This document shows positions 23,266 through 36,134 of a stretch of DNA of 64,000 bases, one piece after another. This DNA is from Micropterix aruncella (Eukaryota > Arthropoda > Insecta > Lepidoptera > Micropterigidae). A program made the position numbers and the translations under genes. The notes under the pieces were generated by a model that worked only from the letters and a program-made list of their open reading frames with translations, did no database searches and was not told where the DNA came from. The stretch lies in the NCBI GenBank assembly GCA_944548615.1, contig OX155963.1, forward strand, positions 16,887,575 through 16,951,574, written 5' to 3'. The first letter of the stretch is position 1. Every line of letters starts with the position of its first letter.

Positions 23266-23519
23266 TGAATTGTCTATACCGGCATTTTTTATACCTCCAT
23301 TAAAATATATTATCCAGTGAGGACTATTGTTTAGAATACATAATCATTTAACAGATAATAAAATATATAAGATCTTTTAGATGGCATATACTTATGTAGA
23401 CTTAAAAACAATTTAATACAAAAATACTGAGATTCAGAGTCAAGAAAGAGAGACTGAAGTCTAGGATATAAATTCCTTTGTATAAAATACCCACTTCAGT
23501 GTAATCATCGTTGTAATTG

Positions 23520-24310
23520 TTACACGGCTGCCCAACAAAAAAGGAGTGTAATGTGTTCTGGGTTCATCTATGTATGTTTTTCGTTTCTTTATTCCACCAT
23601 ACTTTCTAAGCGCTTAAACCGATTTAGAAGTGTGTGGTATTGTTAGAATCGTTAAGTCATCCTGAGTGACATAGGGTACATTACCTGTCGAAATATCAAG
23701 TAAGTAAGTTGTCTAAATGTCCAAATGTCAATAAAAAAAAATACTTTCATTTGTTGACTGGGGCTTTTCTAAGGTCTTTATGAGCCTTATAACTCTGTGA
23801 CCATTGTTGATCTATTGTGTTCGCCACCTACTATAGTTCTGCGCTAAGCCTCGTGTCATTTAAGAACCGCAGCAGGCTTTTGGCGCCAGATTGTTTTACC
23901 TCCTCAGGTTGGAGGTAAAGACCACCCAAGTGTTTACGCATCAGCGGGCCACGCTCGCAGATGAGTGCTGGTGAGTTTCCTCGGCTCCTTGGCAGAACCT
24001 GCATATTTTTGTGTCTCTGAGCTTGAGGTTAAACATGTGTTTGTTCAGGCCACAATGCCCCGTGAGCGCCCTCACCAGTATGCGTAGATTGTTCCTATCA
24101 TTGATTTTAAATACACTATAAAATCAATGGTTCCTATTTAGCGATAAGGCCTCACGGGGCCGCCGGACGGTCATAGTCAATACATTAACGTCAAATGAAA
24201 AGTCTTTTCGAGTACATTCCTGAAATATACATCTATCTATACATATGAATAAATACATAAACCACAAATATTAAAAAAAAAACATTTTAATAATATAAAT
24301 ACAATAGTTC
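23520..24310 (+). repeat. Family C repeat, split by a LINE fragment
   Basis: Family C starts ctgcccaacaaaaaaggagt and includes tttattccaccatac and aaatatcaagtaagtaagt. It is interrupted after gtcaata at 23727-23733 and resumes with gtcaata at 24176-24182, then attaacgtcaaatgaaaag. The copy at 28541-29060 lacks the interruption and shows the empty site. Confidence 0.75.
23734..24175 (-). mobile_element. LINE fragment with RNase H-side remnant inside family C
   Basis: Bounded by a 7-bp duplication gtcaata. On the minus strand, sequence between about 24120 and 23850 reads GHCGLNKHMFNLKLRD, then KICRFCQGAEET, and after a one-base shift LLCERGPLMRKH and SLLRFLND. This is the C-terminal region following the RNase H domain in I/R1-type LINEs, which has a conserved Cys pair. 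Frameshifts make it a pseudogene. Confidence 0.6.
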
Positions 24311-24493
24311 ACTTTCTGTAACGGCAGTCGTGTTTTTCAATTCTTATTAATATATTTACTTGTTAATCAAACAATACACAATATCAACATGATCCAATTT
24401 AAACAATGGCAATGTGTCATGTGTCATGTGTCATTATTGGATAGAAATGTGTCGGTGTTAATAGGGTGTCTGGATGTTGGGCGTCGCGGCGCG

Positions 24494-24512
24494 GCGGTGG
24501 GGGGGGGGGGGG
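24494..24512. repeat. Poly(G) run
   Basis: About 13 consecutive G after gcggcggtg. Short ORFs across it on both strands (24389-24675) are composition artefacts. Confidence 0.85.
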
Positions 24513-24747
24513 TTCGCTTTGGCGGCAAATTGTCCAGCATCCGATTGGTCGTGACGATGATTACCTCCGTCCGTTGAAGTGTGCGCTTTTCAATTTCATC
24601 GGCGACACGTTTCATTCCGTCTCCACAAACGGCCGGCGAAACGTACCCATTTGCCCGCTATCGATCACAATATAACACAATACACAATATGCCTGTGTAC
24701 ATTCGTTTCATTATTTTTCGTCCCGCTACGTCAATGGTTTTTTTTAC

Positions 24748-25060
24748 GACTGCCCAAAAAAAGGAATGTTATGTGATTTGGATTCATGTAGTATGCATGT
24801 TTTCCGTTTCTTTATTCCACCTTAACTTCTAAACGCTTGAACCGATTTCGAAGTGTGTAGTAATGTTAAGACTCGTTATGTCATCCCGAGAGTCATACGT
24901 ACCGTGACCTCTTGGTCTCAAATAAGGAGATAGCAGCGTCTTCAATATAAATCGCCGCGTTACGCCTTTGAGTAAAGGACAGTCAGCATTTGACAGTTTA
25001 CTTTTTACGTCCTTCCTCTTCGCGGCCGTCAGGGATAAACCGAGTCGAGTACAAAGAGAA
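24748..25060 (+). repeat. Family C repeat, copy
   Basis: Starts tgcccaaaaaaaggaatgtt, keeps tttattccaccttaacttct, and extends through aaggagatagcagcgtcttc to tcgcggccgtcagggataaa. The last part is shared with the copy at 36135-36470 but not with the one at 28541. Confidence 0.7.
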
Positions 25061-25985
25061 GTATTTGTAATATTAATTCAGCAAAATAAATTATACAAAG
25101 TGTATTACTCTCCACAACATATTACCGATTTTTAAATAACCGATTATGGTTCTTCCGAATTTATTACACAAAAAGAAGTGTTAAGTGTTTAGATGCCATG
25201 TTAAGTGTTTAGATGTAATTTTTTTAGTCCTTTCATTAAATCACGGTCTTTTTATTTTTAGCTCCGAAAAGAATTTCAACAGTTACATTTTTTCTAATAT
25301 CAACTGCAATGTTTTCCCCCGCATTCACGAACTAATGAGACTAAAACTCCTATTCGTGCACTCATATAAAAGAGCATATATTGCAAGAAGGTGTCCTTGT
25401 ACATTGTTAAATAAAATAGAAGATTGGGCGTCCGATTGAACGCGTTCTAAAAAGCTCCTTCCCCGTGGGGCGGGCAGGAAAACACGTGGCGTTATGGGCG
25501 GAAGAGGATTACCGTCCCAGCCCGATATTGTACTGCCAGGGCGGAAAGTGGATACGGGGGGCGCGGATCGAAAACCATCGGTATTCAACCTAATATAATA
25601 AAAATAATAAAATCGTAACTTGAAAGCAAAACAGACAATTCGTTGAATGGTTGCCAAACTACCTCTCCATTAAAAAAAACCACCTCCACATTCCTACTTC
25701 CCTCTTTTGGGTTGAATTTCGCAAAACCCTCGAATACTTATCCACTTCTTGATGATAAATAGATAAGTAACTCAGTCAAGTTAGATAAGAGCATTTGCCT
25801 TTTATATTATACTGGCTTAACCCGGCTTCGATTCGCTGTGGCTCAGTCTGATATGAAATGAATGGGAAACACACCGATGTCGAGGCGCACCAAAGAATCT
25901 ACCGGTGCGGGAGGGGGTGTATCGATTGCAACATTATGTCAAAATTTCATTTTACTATAAAAATGCGCGTATTCAAATGCGTATT
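25061..25985. other. Spacer, no supported gene
   Basis: The minus-strand frame at 25325-25657 lacks any recognisable feature. Nothing else seen. Confidence 0.5.
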
Positions 25986-26640
25986 CGTGCAGCTTGGGTG
26001 GTGTTGTCCAAAATCTATTTCATTTGGCCAGCACAACTCACGGTTCAACTCCTATTTGGTAGACTCCTCGAAGAAGGGCTTACCCTATCAGAGCCGCTGT
26101 GAGCTTCTGCCACGGCTGTAATCCTGCAGTTTGGAAGCGGTTTGGGATAAGAAGATAGCGGATTCGGGGGAATACCTCAGGCGGAACTAGTCAGCTGGCA
26201 AATAATTAGAGGGATCTGGAGACGTACGTTTCCTATGACAGCGGAGGGTAGTTATCGACCGGACGTCTTCAACCCTTGAATTGATCCGTCGGCCACCCGA
26301 TCCCTAGGGACCATGGCGGGCAAAGGGCGTCGCGGTCCGCAAAATATTTAAACTGAATAACCGCTAATGTCGGGTAAAGGCCGCGCAAGCGACCTCGAAC
26401 CCGTAACCAGATCGGAGGACGGAGAAATCCAGCCAAATCTGGTAGTAAGGGCGAGAGGTTGGCCGGTAGTTTTCAAATTTCAGTGCCTCGCGGTAAGGCG
26501 TCTGATTCTTACGGGCATGTTGACGAAGCTAGAATGTGGACTGTGTTGTCCCTGAGTCTATCACCTCACGGCTGAAAGGACGATCTATATCGTTATAACA
26601 GACTGAGGTGTCGGGTCGATGTACACAGATGTACGTCAAA
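25986..26640 (-). mobile_element. Family A copy 8, diverged
   Basis: Reverse copy from cgtgcagcttgggtggt to about the tcgttataacagactgaggt block. Contains gcgcaagcgacctcgaaccc. Ends are approximate and no target duplication is seen. The ORF at 26367-26555 lies inside. Confidence 0.7.
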
Positions 26641-27227
26641 ACCTGGCAGCGGCGGATCTCTAGAAAGCAAAGAGAGCGCTGCCTAGGGGTTCCTGACTTG
26701 AATTTTCAAGGAGAGCATTGCCGATGCTGGGACAATCACGTTTTTTAAATTATTCTGTATATTACAAGTTTTGAAATGCATTAACCTAAGATTTTATATT
26801 GACCTTCCAATGTTCACTACCTCTGGCCCAATATTACATTACCGCGTACAATATTTGTAATTTTGCCGGAGATGCTGTTCTACTAAATGAGCAAATTAAT
26901 CTTTAAATTAGTTAGGGTAGTTTGATCTAGTTAACCCTAGTAATATTAGGCATAATATAAACCGGTTTGTTGTAATCTTTTCAAATATTTCGCAACGCTA
27001 TAATGGAAGTATTATATTCATTGAAGTAAATCTTACATTAAAAAATATAGAATGCGACGAATCAGCCTTTTACGTTTAACATTAAACTAGTAAATATATT
27101 AAAAAGAATTAAAAACAGAAAGTGAATGATTGTATTTAATTTTTTTTATTGCAGTTTTTTTCGTGAAATATTTATCAATCAGACTATTCATTTGACACTG
27201 AACACGATATATTTTGTATTTTTTTTT
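26641..27227. other. AT-rich spacer, no supported gene
   Basis: Nothing recognised apart from A/T-rich low complexity. Confidence 0.5.
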
Positions 27228-27436
27228 GGAATTTGGACATTTAGACAACCACGTACTTGATATTTGGATAGCTAAGGTACCCTAAGGCACTCGGGATGAC
27301 ATAACGATTTAAACAATACCACACACTTCTAAATTAGTTTAGAGAAGAGTTTAGAAGTTATGGTGGAATAAAGAAACGGAAAACATACATATATGAACCC
27401 TGAACACATTACACTCTTTTTTTTTGTTGGGCAGTT
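27228..27436 (-). repeat. Family C repeat, reverse copy
   Basis: Contains ttggacatttagacaacc and tatggtggaataaagaaacg, and ends ttttttgttgggcagt, the reverse of the family C start. Confidence 0.75.
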
Positions 27437-27654
27437 GTGTAATATTGGGAGTTCTTAAGGCTTTTTTAAGTTGGGCACAATTTACTCAGAATTTAATTTG
27501 ACTATGGATTAGGTATATTTTTTAAGACGTCCTAAAATTATTTTTAATATGCCACCGATAAACAGGTGAGTTTTAATCAACAGGTCCTTCAAGGGGGTAA
27601 ATTATAACGAGCAAGCTAGCAAATTTTAATTTTTAAAAATCGGGAGAAAAACCT

Positions 27655-27810
27655 ATATTTTTTTTTTTTGGTTTTTGTTTTTTATTTGTTTAGATTTGAA
27701 GTACTGGACTGTTAAATAAAAGTATGACAAGGGTTTGAGCGCGGTGCGCCATCTAGCGGTAGATAAAATATTTTACCTACCATTAGGTTAAAACCCACCC
27801 TGTATATATA
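27655..27810 (-). repeat. Copy of the inverted-repeat element at 15437-15765
   Basis: The reverse complement reads ctaccgctagatggcgca, then a caaaccc and atttaacagtc series and an A-rich end, as at 15662-15760. The outer end (atacagggtg in reverse) adjoins a short (at)n. Confidence 0.55.
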
Positions 27811-28023
27811 TATATGATTTGAAACGGGCATAGCTCGTACCCAATAATAATCAATCAATATATCTAGAGCAAGTTACATAAATATAGAGTATTAAATGAG
27901 AAACCTGAAAAAAGTAGTTTTATGACACTTCTAATATAAATAATTAGGAATAATATTAAATTTACAAATTACACACAGGGCTAGTTTTGAATTTAAATTT
28001 ATAATTTGAACAATAACCAAAAG

Positions 28024-28155
28024 TACCATAAAGTACCATGCACAAGCACTCACATGCACATTCGCACTACAGATACACACACCCACACACACATATATAC
28101 ACCCTCACACATATACAAATACACACAAACACACACTAACATCCATACACTCGCA
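28024..28155. repeat. CA-rich low-complexity tract
   Basis: Degenerate acacac/catac repeats, followed by an AT-rich stretch ending in (aaat)n near 28330, which may be a LINE 3' tail. Confidence 0.7.
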
Positions 28156-28540
28156 CCTAGCGATTTTAACTGTTACTTTTAAATTCTTTTTGGTTTTATT
28201 TATTTTGTATTGTTTAGCATATTTAATCCTTATATAGCAAATAATTTAAAACATCATTGGCTTTGTTACTGGTATATATATTATGCTTATACGTATTTTT
28301 TATGCTGTATGTTTTTAAGAAAAATAAAATTAAAAAAAAATAAATAAATAAAAATGTATTTTGAAATGTGTACTTTTAATATGGAATACTTTTAAGACGA
28401 ACGATAAAAAACTTTTAATCCATAATCGCTAATAACGTCGTATTTCATGATACCACTCTAATGGGCTATTTATGATACCGCTCGGACAGGCCATCATAAT
28501 CATTCTTCGTTTTTGTGGTAACTTAAACGTTCCTTTGTAC

Positions 28541-29060
28541 ACCACTGCCCAATAAAAAATGTGTGTATTGTGTTCAGGATTCAACTATGTATGTTTTCTG
28601 TTTCTTTATTCCACCATAACTTCTAAACGCTTGCCCCGATTTAGAAGTGTTTGGTATTTTTAGAATCGTTATGTCATTTTGAGTGTCATAGGGTACCAAC
28701 CTATCCAAATATCAAGTAAGTAGTTGTCTAAATGTCCAAATGTAACTAAATTAACGTCAAATGAAAGGTCTTTTAGAGTACATTCCTGAAATGTCGAAAT
28801 ATCAAGTATATAGTCATCTAAAAGTCCAAATCTCAAAAAACGTTAATAAATTTACATAAATATATTGTATAGGGTACCTCAACGGTCTAGATATCAAGTA
28901 AATAATTCTCTAAATGTTCAAATGTTAATCAAATTAACATAAATTTATCGTGTTTAGTAGTAAATGAAAAGTCTGATTAAGTACATTCCGGAAATATGCA
29001 TGTATCTATATGGATAAATACATAAGCCACAATATTTCATAGAAATTCGTTGTAAAAATA
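28541..29060 (+). repeat. Family C repeat, longest uninterrupted copy
   Basis: Starts actgcccaataaaaaatgtg and runs through tttattccaccataacttct, repeated atatcaagta blocks (at about 28710, 28800 and 28890), attaacgtcaaatgaaaggt and tacattcctgaaat. The atatcaagta-to-aaatgt segment is itself tandemly repeated about three times. Confidence 0.75.
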
Positions 29061-30487
29061 ATTATAAATGGAATAGTATAAATAGAATTATTAATACAAT
29101 AAGTTTAAATACAAAAATAATTATAAATACAAATACATAAATAATTATAAATACAATAATATATGTTTTAATATATTTCCTAGATGGTTTCAGTGCATTG
29201 GTGTTTAAATAAATGCAATACGTGTGACCTGAGCATGTAGGCGAGAAACCGAGAAACTTGGTGCGGCCTTTACATGATTCTGGTTTTCTCTTTCGATGCT
29301 TTTATTTATTACGATAATAGGACGAAAAAGTATTACCTATTGGTAATCTGATATCTTCGTGCATACAATATATCGGTGTTCTCGCAATAATGGATGCGAA
29401 AACACGTGCCACTTTCGTCATGTGTTTATTAGCGGATATAATAGCATCATCCCTCACCCTTCTTCCGACCAATCTAGGACAGGAGAGTGCCCCATTGTGC
29501 CCATGAGTCACCTCTAATATGGACATCCCACCTACGTGCGCATCTGTCTCTATACAACTAATGGCTAATGGTCACTCATTGTTTTCGTGTGCCTAATTAA
29601 CTAAGCAACCAACGAAGGGGGAGCAGCTGCTCTCTCGCGGCGATGACGCGAATCAATCACGATGACGTCACACCCTCCTGCTGCGCTGATTGGTCATATC
29701 CTATGATTTATATCCCCAATTTTAACCACCGCGCTCTTTCCTTCCGCAATCTACCTACTTACAAATCCATACAAAGATAAGAGTATACCATTTTAAAGTT
29801 GGAGATTTCGGCGCAAATATTACTTAAATCTGTCACTAACAACAACAATTATATTGCAAAGAAATCTGGATGATACATGGTACCATATACTTTCCCAAAT
29901 TTCGTCTTGTTGAAGTGGCATACAATGCATCGCTGTTCTAGGTATTGACTATATAATAAGCGCGATAATTTATTTGCATTCGATTACCAAACTCTTATGT
30001 TTTTCTCTAAGGCGACATGATACCAGGAAACGACCATATCTGAAGAATTTTAGTTTTATCAGTTTTTTTTAAAATATAAGCATTAATTTAAAAAAGTTTC
30101 TATGTGAATCCCTCGATAAGGAACCAATTAAAAATGTTGACTCAAAAAAGTTTCTCATAGCCTTGGACATTAGGGCTCGCGTTTACTCCTACAATAAACT
30201 ATATTATAGTTTATTTGTAGGCGATATAATTTATAAACATTTACACACTATAATTTGTAATATTTATGTTTCAATTAGCTCCCAGACTGCACTCTGTTTA
30301 CAGACTATAATGAAAGTCTAATCATATTAGTTATCTCAAGCACACAATAACACGATGGTAGCTCCTCTATCAAAACGACGAATAAATAATAATAAACAGA
30401 TTACCTCTCAGTCTGTTAGGTTCTAATTGTATACCGTAAACAATGAATAATCATTACAAGTCTAAATCAGAAGTTGAAAATTATATA
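29061..30487. other. Spacer with a small promoter-like patch
   Basis: Mostly AT-rich. Around 29655-29720 there is tgacgtca (a CRE-type site), gattggtc (an inverted CCAAT box) and tttatatcc (TATA-like), spaced like an RNA polymerase II promoter, but no coding sequence follows that I can recognise. The ORF at 29302-29526 (minus) has no family signature. Confidence 0.3.
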
Positions 30488-30999
30488 TTATGGGCCGTCC
30501 ACATATCACGTAATTACGTTTTTGGGATTTTTGACCTCCCCCCCCCCTCCCCCTTGTCAACAGAAATAATCAGCGACCTGACCCCCCTCCCCCCTCCTCC
30601 CCCCAAGATTACGTATTCAACCGGATTTCCGGAAAATGTGAAAAATAGTGAACCCAGCATTTGTAAAGTGTTTGAAGACGGTGACTGGAAAAAAACATTT
30701 TAGAATGCTTTTAAAAATGTAGAGCTTTTAAATTAAAAGTAATTACAAAATCTGAAACTCTTCGGTTTATTTTACAGATATTAATCATTAGACTACGGTA
30801 TTAAAGAGATAAAAAATATTTAATGCATTTAAAATACACATTTAATGTGCAGGTTTAGACCAAAAAAATTGCGATGCGGTGACCAAACTTGATTAAGTGA
30901 TCAGGACGGCCCCCCTCTCCCCCACGAACTCAAGCGTAAGCCTCAGCTCCAACCCTCCCTAACCCTCGGTGATTGCGTAATATGTGGACGGCCCCTTAT
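30488..30999. mobile_element. TIR MITE (gggccgtccac ends), 504 bp
   Basis: The left end gggccgtccacatatcacgt and the right end in reverse (gggccgtccacatattacgc) are inverted repeats. Flanking ttat occurs at 30488-30491 and 30996-30999. C-rich runs lie just inside both ends. Insect genomes carry abundant short elements with this type of end. No transposase. The ORF at 30443-30703 reads across the left end and is rejected. Confidence 0.75.
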
Positions 31000-32540
31000 A
31001 GCAGTTCACACTTTCTGTTACTCCCTGATCAAGGACATTTTAGTTTCAATTTATTTTATTAAAATTGCGGTAATAACATGGAGTTTTACAATTATTCAAT
31101 GCATCGCAACCTGCCTTTTAGGTGTACAATATATTTTTTTAAACAAGACTGCGAACAGAAATTGATTTAAACAATTTTTTTAAAAACTACTTTTATGTTA
31201 AAATACACAATCAGTTAGGCTACGTATTAAAAAGCTAAATTATTCAGAATAAAATTTTGTTCAGAGATAACCTAAAAATATTAAATAGTTTAAAAATAGT
31301 CAATAATTAAGAGAATTAGTAATAAATTATCATTTTATAATAATAAAAAAACACGGTAGATAAAAATAACAAAAATGGTATGTCTTAAAATACCTATATA
31401 ATCATTAAATCCACTACACCTTGCTAAGTAGATAATAAAATAGTAAACTTTCAATTTGATAGTAGGCCAATTTGGAGGAAACGGTAGAACGCTTTGGACT
31501 TGGGATTTGCGGACGCAATCAGCGCTTCTTTTAGTTGGAATTAGGTTAGAGGGGTAGCGGAGCTTTCACATTAATAAGACAATCGCCGTAAAACTCCTTC
31601 GGAAATAAGACCCAAATCTCAATCTCCCGACAAACTTCGCCTTCAAAGAGGATAAAGAAAAAGGGGTAGGAATACCAACTTAAATAATCAGTTGTTCGCT
31701 TGATGAAATCAGGTGACTATTTATAAATACGTGCGGATTTTTTTTACAAATTCTTCCAGTTCTTCAGTTTATATATTGGCGTATTTAAATGGAGGATATT
31801 TAGCCTGTGAGAGCGGCCACCCTTCACTAGACTCCAATTGATTGTGAGCGAAGGGTGGTTCTCATCAAGTTGTTTTCTCCGTTATTGAAAGTCGTTGCAG
31901 TTGAAGTTGAAGTGTTTATTCAGAAGGTCTGTAGTAGGTTGCCAGTTCGTAATGCCTTGGTCGGTATTTCGCCGGTGTGTAGGTAGTGTGGGCGCGAGGT
32001 GAAGTCGTGGTTGTGTGTCCGAAGTGTGAAGCGCCGCGATAGATTCGAAGATAATGATGATCGCGTATACTATGCGTAGGTTGGTCGACTCGAAGGTAAT
32101 GAAAAGCGCGAGTACTTGCAGATGAGCGGTTACTGTCCGCCAGGGAATGATAATGATGTTTAGTCGCAGTAACTGCCCAACAAGGGAATGATATTGATCG
32201 ATCGAAATGTACTGCGTTTTATATGGTATGCAGTGACGCAATAGTTATAAAAAGAGGTGAGAAATGAGCGTGTTAATTCGTATCGATCAGGAGAAATGAC
32301 ATTAGTCATGGTTTGACTGTGCATAAAATGCCGAATTTAGTTGGAAATCAATTGCAGCTGGCTCGTGTATATTTGAGCGAATTTGCGGTTTCGATTCTGT
32401 AGAAATTACTTTTTTGTTGTGGGTATGTTGGACTGAGGCTCCAACATGCCCTTGTTTGTACATGACCTGAAAAAATGATTTTTTTATGTAACCTATTACT
32501 GTTACATAAAAAATAATATAAGCTGATCTTACGTACATTT
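31000..32540. other. Spacer, no supported gene
   Basis: AT-rich to 31780, then more balanced. Frames at 31882-32241 and 32302-32538 (minus) have no recognisable domain. Confidence 0.5.
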
Positions 32541-32544
32541 TACT

Positions 32545-33125
32545 TTCCTGACGACCTATCGGAAAGGAAAGTATTGTGATCGCGCTAAAAAAAAATTTTG
32601 AGATGAAGATGGGAATATATATTTTGAGACTCCCTGAGACGATTGAGACTATTTCCAGACCGATCTCTGTCTGTATGTATGTCTGTATGTCTGTATGTCT
32701 GTATGTCTGTATATCTGTATGTCTGTATGTCTGTATGTATGTATTCTTCCACGATAGCGCCCAGACGCTTAATCGGATTGAGCTGAAATTTGGTATATAA
32801 GCTTCTGTTAACCGTCGGAGGAACCCATTAGTTTTTGGAGTCCCTACGCCCTACGGTTGTGGTACCTCCCATACAAATTTGGGGTTCCCGGCGAAAAAAT
32901 TGTTTCCGCGATAGCGCCCAGACGCTTAATCTGTCTAAGTTAAAATTTGGCATAGAAGCTTCTGTTAACCATCGGAAGAACCTATTAGTTTTTGGGGTAC
33001 TTACGACCAACGTTTGGGGTACCTGCCATACAAATTTGGGGTACTAGAGTAAAAAATGTCGCTGTTTTTTCGCACCTCCCTGGATACTAGTCAGGAAAGT
33101 CTTGGGGTGACACAACCGATTTTTT
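32545..33125 (+). repeat. Family B repeat, copy with (TGTATGTC)n
   Basis: From cctgacgacctatcggaaag through the tgtatgtctgtatgtctgta microsatellite (32668-32740), cacgatagcgcccagacgct twice (32751 and 32912), to cttggggtgacacaaccga. The block from agcgcccagacgc to about 200 bases on is duplicated in tandem. The Cys/Val/Met ORF at 32576-32800 is a microsatellite artefact. Confidence 0.75.
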
Positions 33126-33329
33126 TATTATGTATATGTGTAATATGGATATTATGCTTCATTTATATTATTATGCACATTATGTGTTATATAAATTTTA
33201 AAAATGTTCTGCCACGAACAAACTTAATTACTACCTGCTGGTTGGAGGATATTGCCGTTTATGGCAATAAGCCCGCCATTTGTACCCGTTGTGGTCAATA
33301 AAGAGTTTTTATTATTATTATTATTACTG
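33120..33329 (+). mobile_element. LINE 3' UTR with hairpin and (ATT)n tail
   Basis: Contains ctgctggttggaggatattg, the hairpin at 33250-33269, aagcccgccatttgtaccc, aataaagag and an (att)n tail at 33310-33329. Block order and sequence parallel the 3' end of the LINE at 7665-9714 (there with a catt tail), so the two elements are related. Confidence 0.7.
33250..33269 (+). other. Conserved LINE 3' hairpin
   Basis: tattgcc, a 6-nt loop and ggcaata. It pairs with the comparison at 9592-9612 and shows a compensatory pair change. Confidence 0.6.
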
Positions 33330-36130
33330 TTTATGTCTGCTTGTTGTGCGTAAAAAATCGGTAACGAACACTGACGTTATCCAATCTACACGCACTGTTA
33401 AGTAGCGAATGAACTTGGGAAATAAATTAATAAGCACGTCAGGCGAAATGAAAGCGATAGCCGGTATAGCCTCTCGGAATCTAGCGACCGCGACGTCCCA
33501 AGATTGATCGATTTTATATTAATGACTACAATAAAGAAGTTTTCTCTTGATAAGTTATTATGACACTTATTAATTGGTTTTGGATATACTTCTACAAAAA
33601 TCGGAACGAGGATGATGCTATCAACAAGTTTGAAGAATTGATTCGAATTGAGAAGAATTAAATCGCCCATCTAGGCACAGGCGTAAGCCTAGTTAGATGT
33701 GTGACGTGCCTCGGGTTGGTGGGATTGAGAAGCCTATTAGTCGAATAAGAGTGGTATAATCGCTATAAAGCATACTAATTTATAACTATTATATAAGTGA
33801 CACCTGTATAGTAGTCGAATAAATAACCTTTATAGAACAAACAAAACAAAAGCTACTAGATTACCCTTACTCTACTAAAGGCTGTATAATGGTTACAAGA
33901 CCCACTTTTATACAGCTTATAGTCATATTGTTATCACTAGGACCTCACTTACTCAGCGTATAGTTTTATAAAGGTTATATTAAAGTTGCAGATGCTATAT
34001 AAGCAAAGCGGCCATTTTTTCTCGAATCTTTATAACTTAAAATTTTTGTATGATATTTTGTATTAAAGGTAGATTATATCTCAAAGTGTGTCAACAATAC
34101 CCAGCAAGTATTCTTTTTTACTGCGAAAAATAAAATTAATTTACAAAAAAACTTTAAAGCATAATTATGAATTAAAATTCAGATAAAATATTAATATTTT
34201 GAAGGCACGTTTAAATTTTGTTAGACATGTTACTTAATATTGTCGATGAAATGATGTCCGCAAGAGAATTTGGTGTATTAAACTACAATACAATCATTTT
34301 AAGGTCAATAAAATTCAATGTATTAGTAGCCATTAGTAATTCTATGTTTGCGACAGCAAATGATCATGCAGCTTCCTTTCGTTATCATTCTATATCATTT
34401 TAAGGCATTACCCGACTAGAAGTTGTATTAAAGTACCAATTGGAGACAATTTTACAGCCGCTATGGCTATATAAGGGTGGCTTATACCACCAAAGGTAGC
34501 CGTTGTGAGCGCTATTCAGCCACTATTCAGCTAAAAGCCGTATAAAATGCGGCTAATCCGGTCATTTAGCAGTCATAAAAACGTTTAGATGACTGCTATA
34601 TGACCAGTTCTTGTGACTAAAAGCTGTAGCGATACCGTTGCCATGACCATTATATAGCCAATTTGTGCTACTTGAGAATGTAACTACATTTTTTGTACAA
34701 GCATTAAATAAATAAAATAAATAAATGTATATTTCAACACTCCTAGTGCTGGACCAACATGAAACTTGACAAATTCACAATTAATGTTTCATCACACGTG
34801 AACTCGTCTTCATAATAATTTTAATTAACGTTGACTAGAGCACGACATTTACGTAATAATTGTACAACGAACTCACTTCGCAAAAACTCGTAAATGTACA
34901 GTAATTACAGTGTAATTAATTAATGCATATCAAAAATTCGTGTGCGATATAATAATATGTAATTAACGCCTTTGTCTGTGGTATTTTACGAGCGAATGTT
35001 TTGGATTAATAAACGTGATGTTTAAAATAGGGGGTCGATACGCATACAATTAACAGAATGGATAGAATTACGTACGGGTTGTTTCTGACCCAAAATTATA
35101 GAGAGAACGTAGAGAGTTTCGAAGTCTTCAAAGGTTGCCGCATTATAATGTTTCAATAGGTATGAAACTAATATTTGTATCGTTTGTTTGGAGTTTCAGC
35201 TTCAGACATCAACCAACCACAGCCAACAGTCATTATACACGTTTCATTATCCAAATTCACTTTTATTGTTTTTATTCTGAATTTATTGTAAATTTCGATA
35301 TAAAATTTGAATTTTTGGGATATTTTTTAAAGATTTTTTGCTGTATTTTAAAGGCTTACTAAATCGTTATTATTCGTCGTTAATCGTTTTTTTTTTTAAG
35401 TTCATTTCCTATCACTATGTAAATATATTTTTTTTATATTGTTAATAATTTTAATTGTGATACTGTTTATTTTATTATTTTTTAAAGAATCATCAGTTAA
35501 ATGCTTAATCTGGGCACATAGGCAATAATTTATTTAGAATAGCATAGCATAGCATAGTATTATTAATAATTAATATTTATTTTTATTATTTAAGAATTAA
35601 TTACTATAAAACGTTGATTTTGGTTACAAAAATAACAGGAACCGAACGGCAAAACCTTAACCTTTTGCTTATTTGATTTTGTCACCCACCTGGGACTAGC
35701 CCGTTCTAGGCTGGATATATCTGTTAGAGTATTGTTTGTGTACCTATTATTCTAAATAAATAAATAAATTGTCGTTTAATTGTATAAGCAGTATAAGAGA
35801 AACGGACTCCGTGAATGCGAGAGGGCTCGAGCACCCACCGTGAGGTTTTTGCTGTGAGCGTTTCGCACCGGTAAAAGGTCATAATGTAAAATATTCAACA
35901 TTTTTTAGTAATTAGTGTCCACAACTATTTCTTTTAGATGTTTTAGACGCAGGTTGCAGCAATTCACACTATAAATAAACGCAAAGGGAAATTTCGAACA
36001 AACATGACAAAGCAGGTGGCACGCTAAGCACCTGCTAGGAACGACAATAAAAAACAGAAACTTTAAAATTAGGAACCGCTCTTAAAATTTACGCAACGCA
36101 ATACCAAACGAATGTGAATGGTTACTAGTT
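33330..36130. other. AT-rich spacer with possible decayed MITE and LINE tails
   Basis: 33740-34690 is rich in short tatagcc/ggctata-type motifs in both orientations, which suggests an old inverted-repeat element without clear ends. A (atagc)n microsatellite lies at 35540-35560, and sequences resembling LINE 3' ends (aaataaataaata runs) lie at 34700-34725 and 35755-35770. No coding sequence recognised. Confidence 0.35.
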
Positions 36131-36134
36131 TTAC

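Noticed and set aside
31882..32241. 119-aa minus-strand ORF
   Set aside because: No recognisable domain, no neighbours, composition unremarkable; not supported as a gene.
32576..32800. Cys/Val/Met-rich ORF
   Set aside because: Translation of the (TGTATGTC)n microsatellite in a family B repeat.
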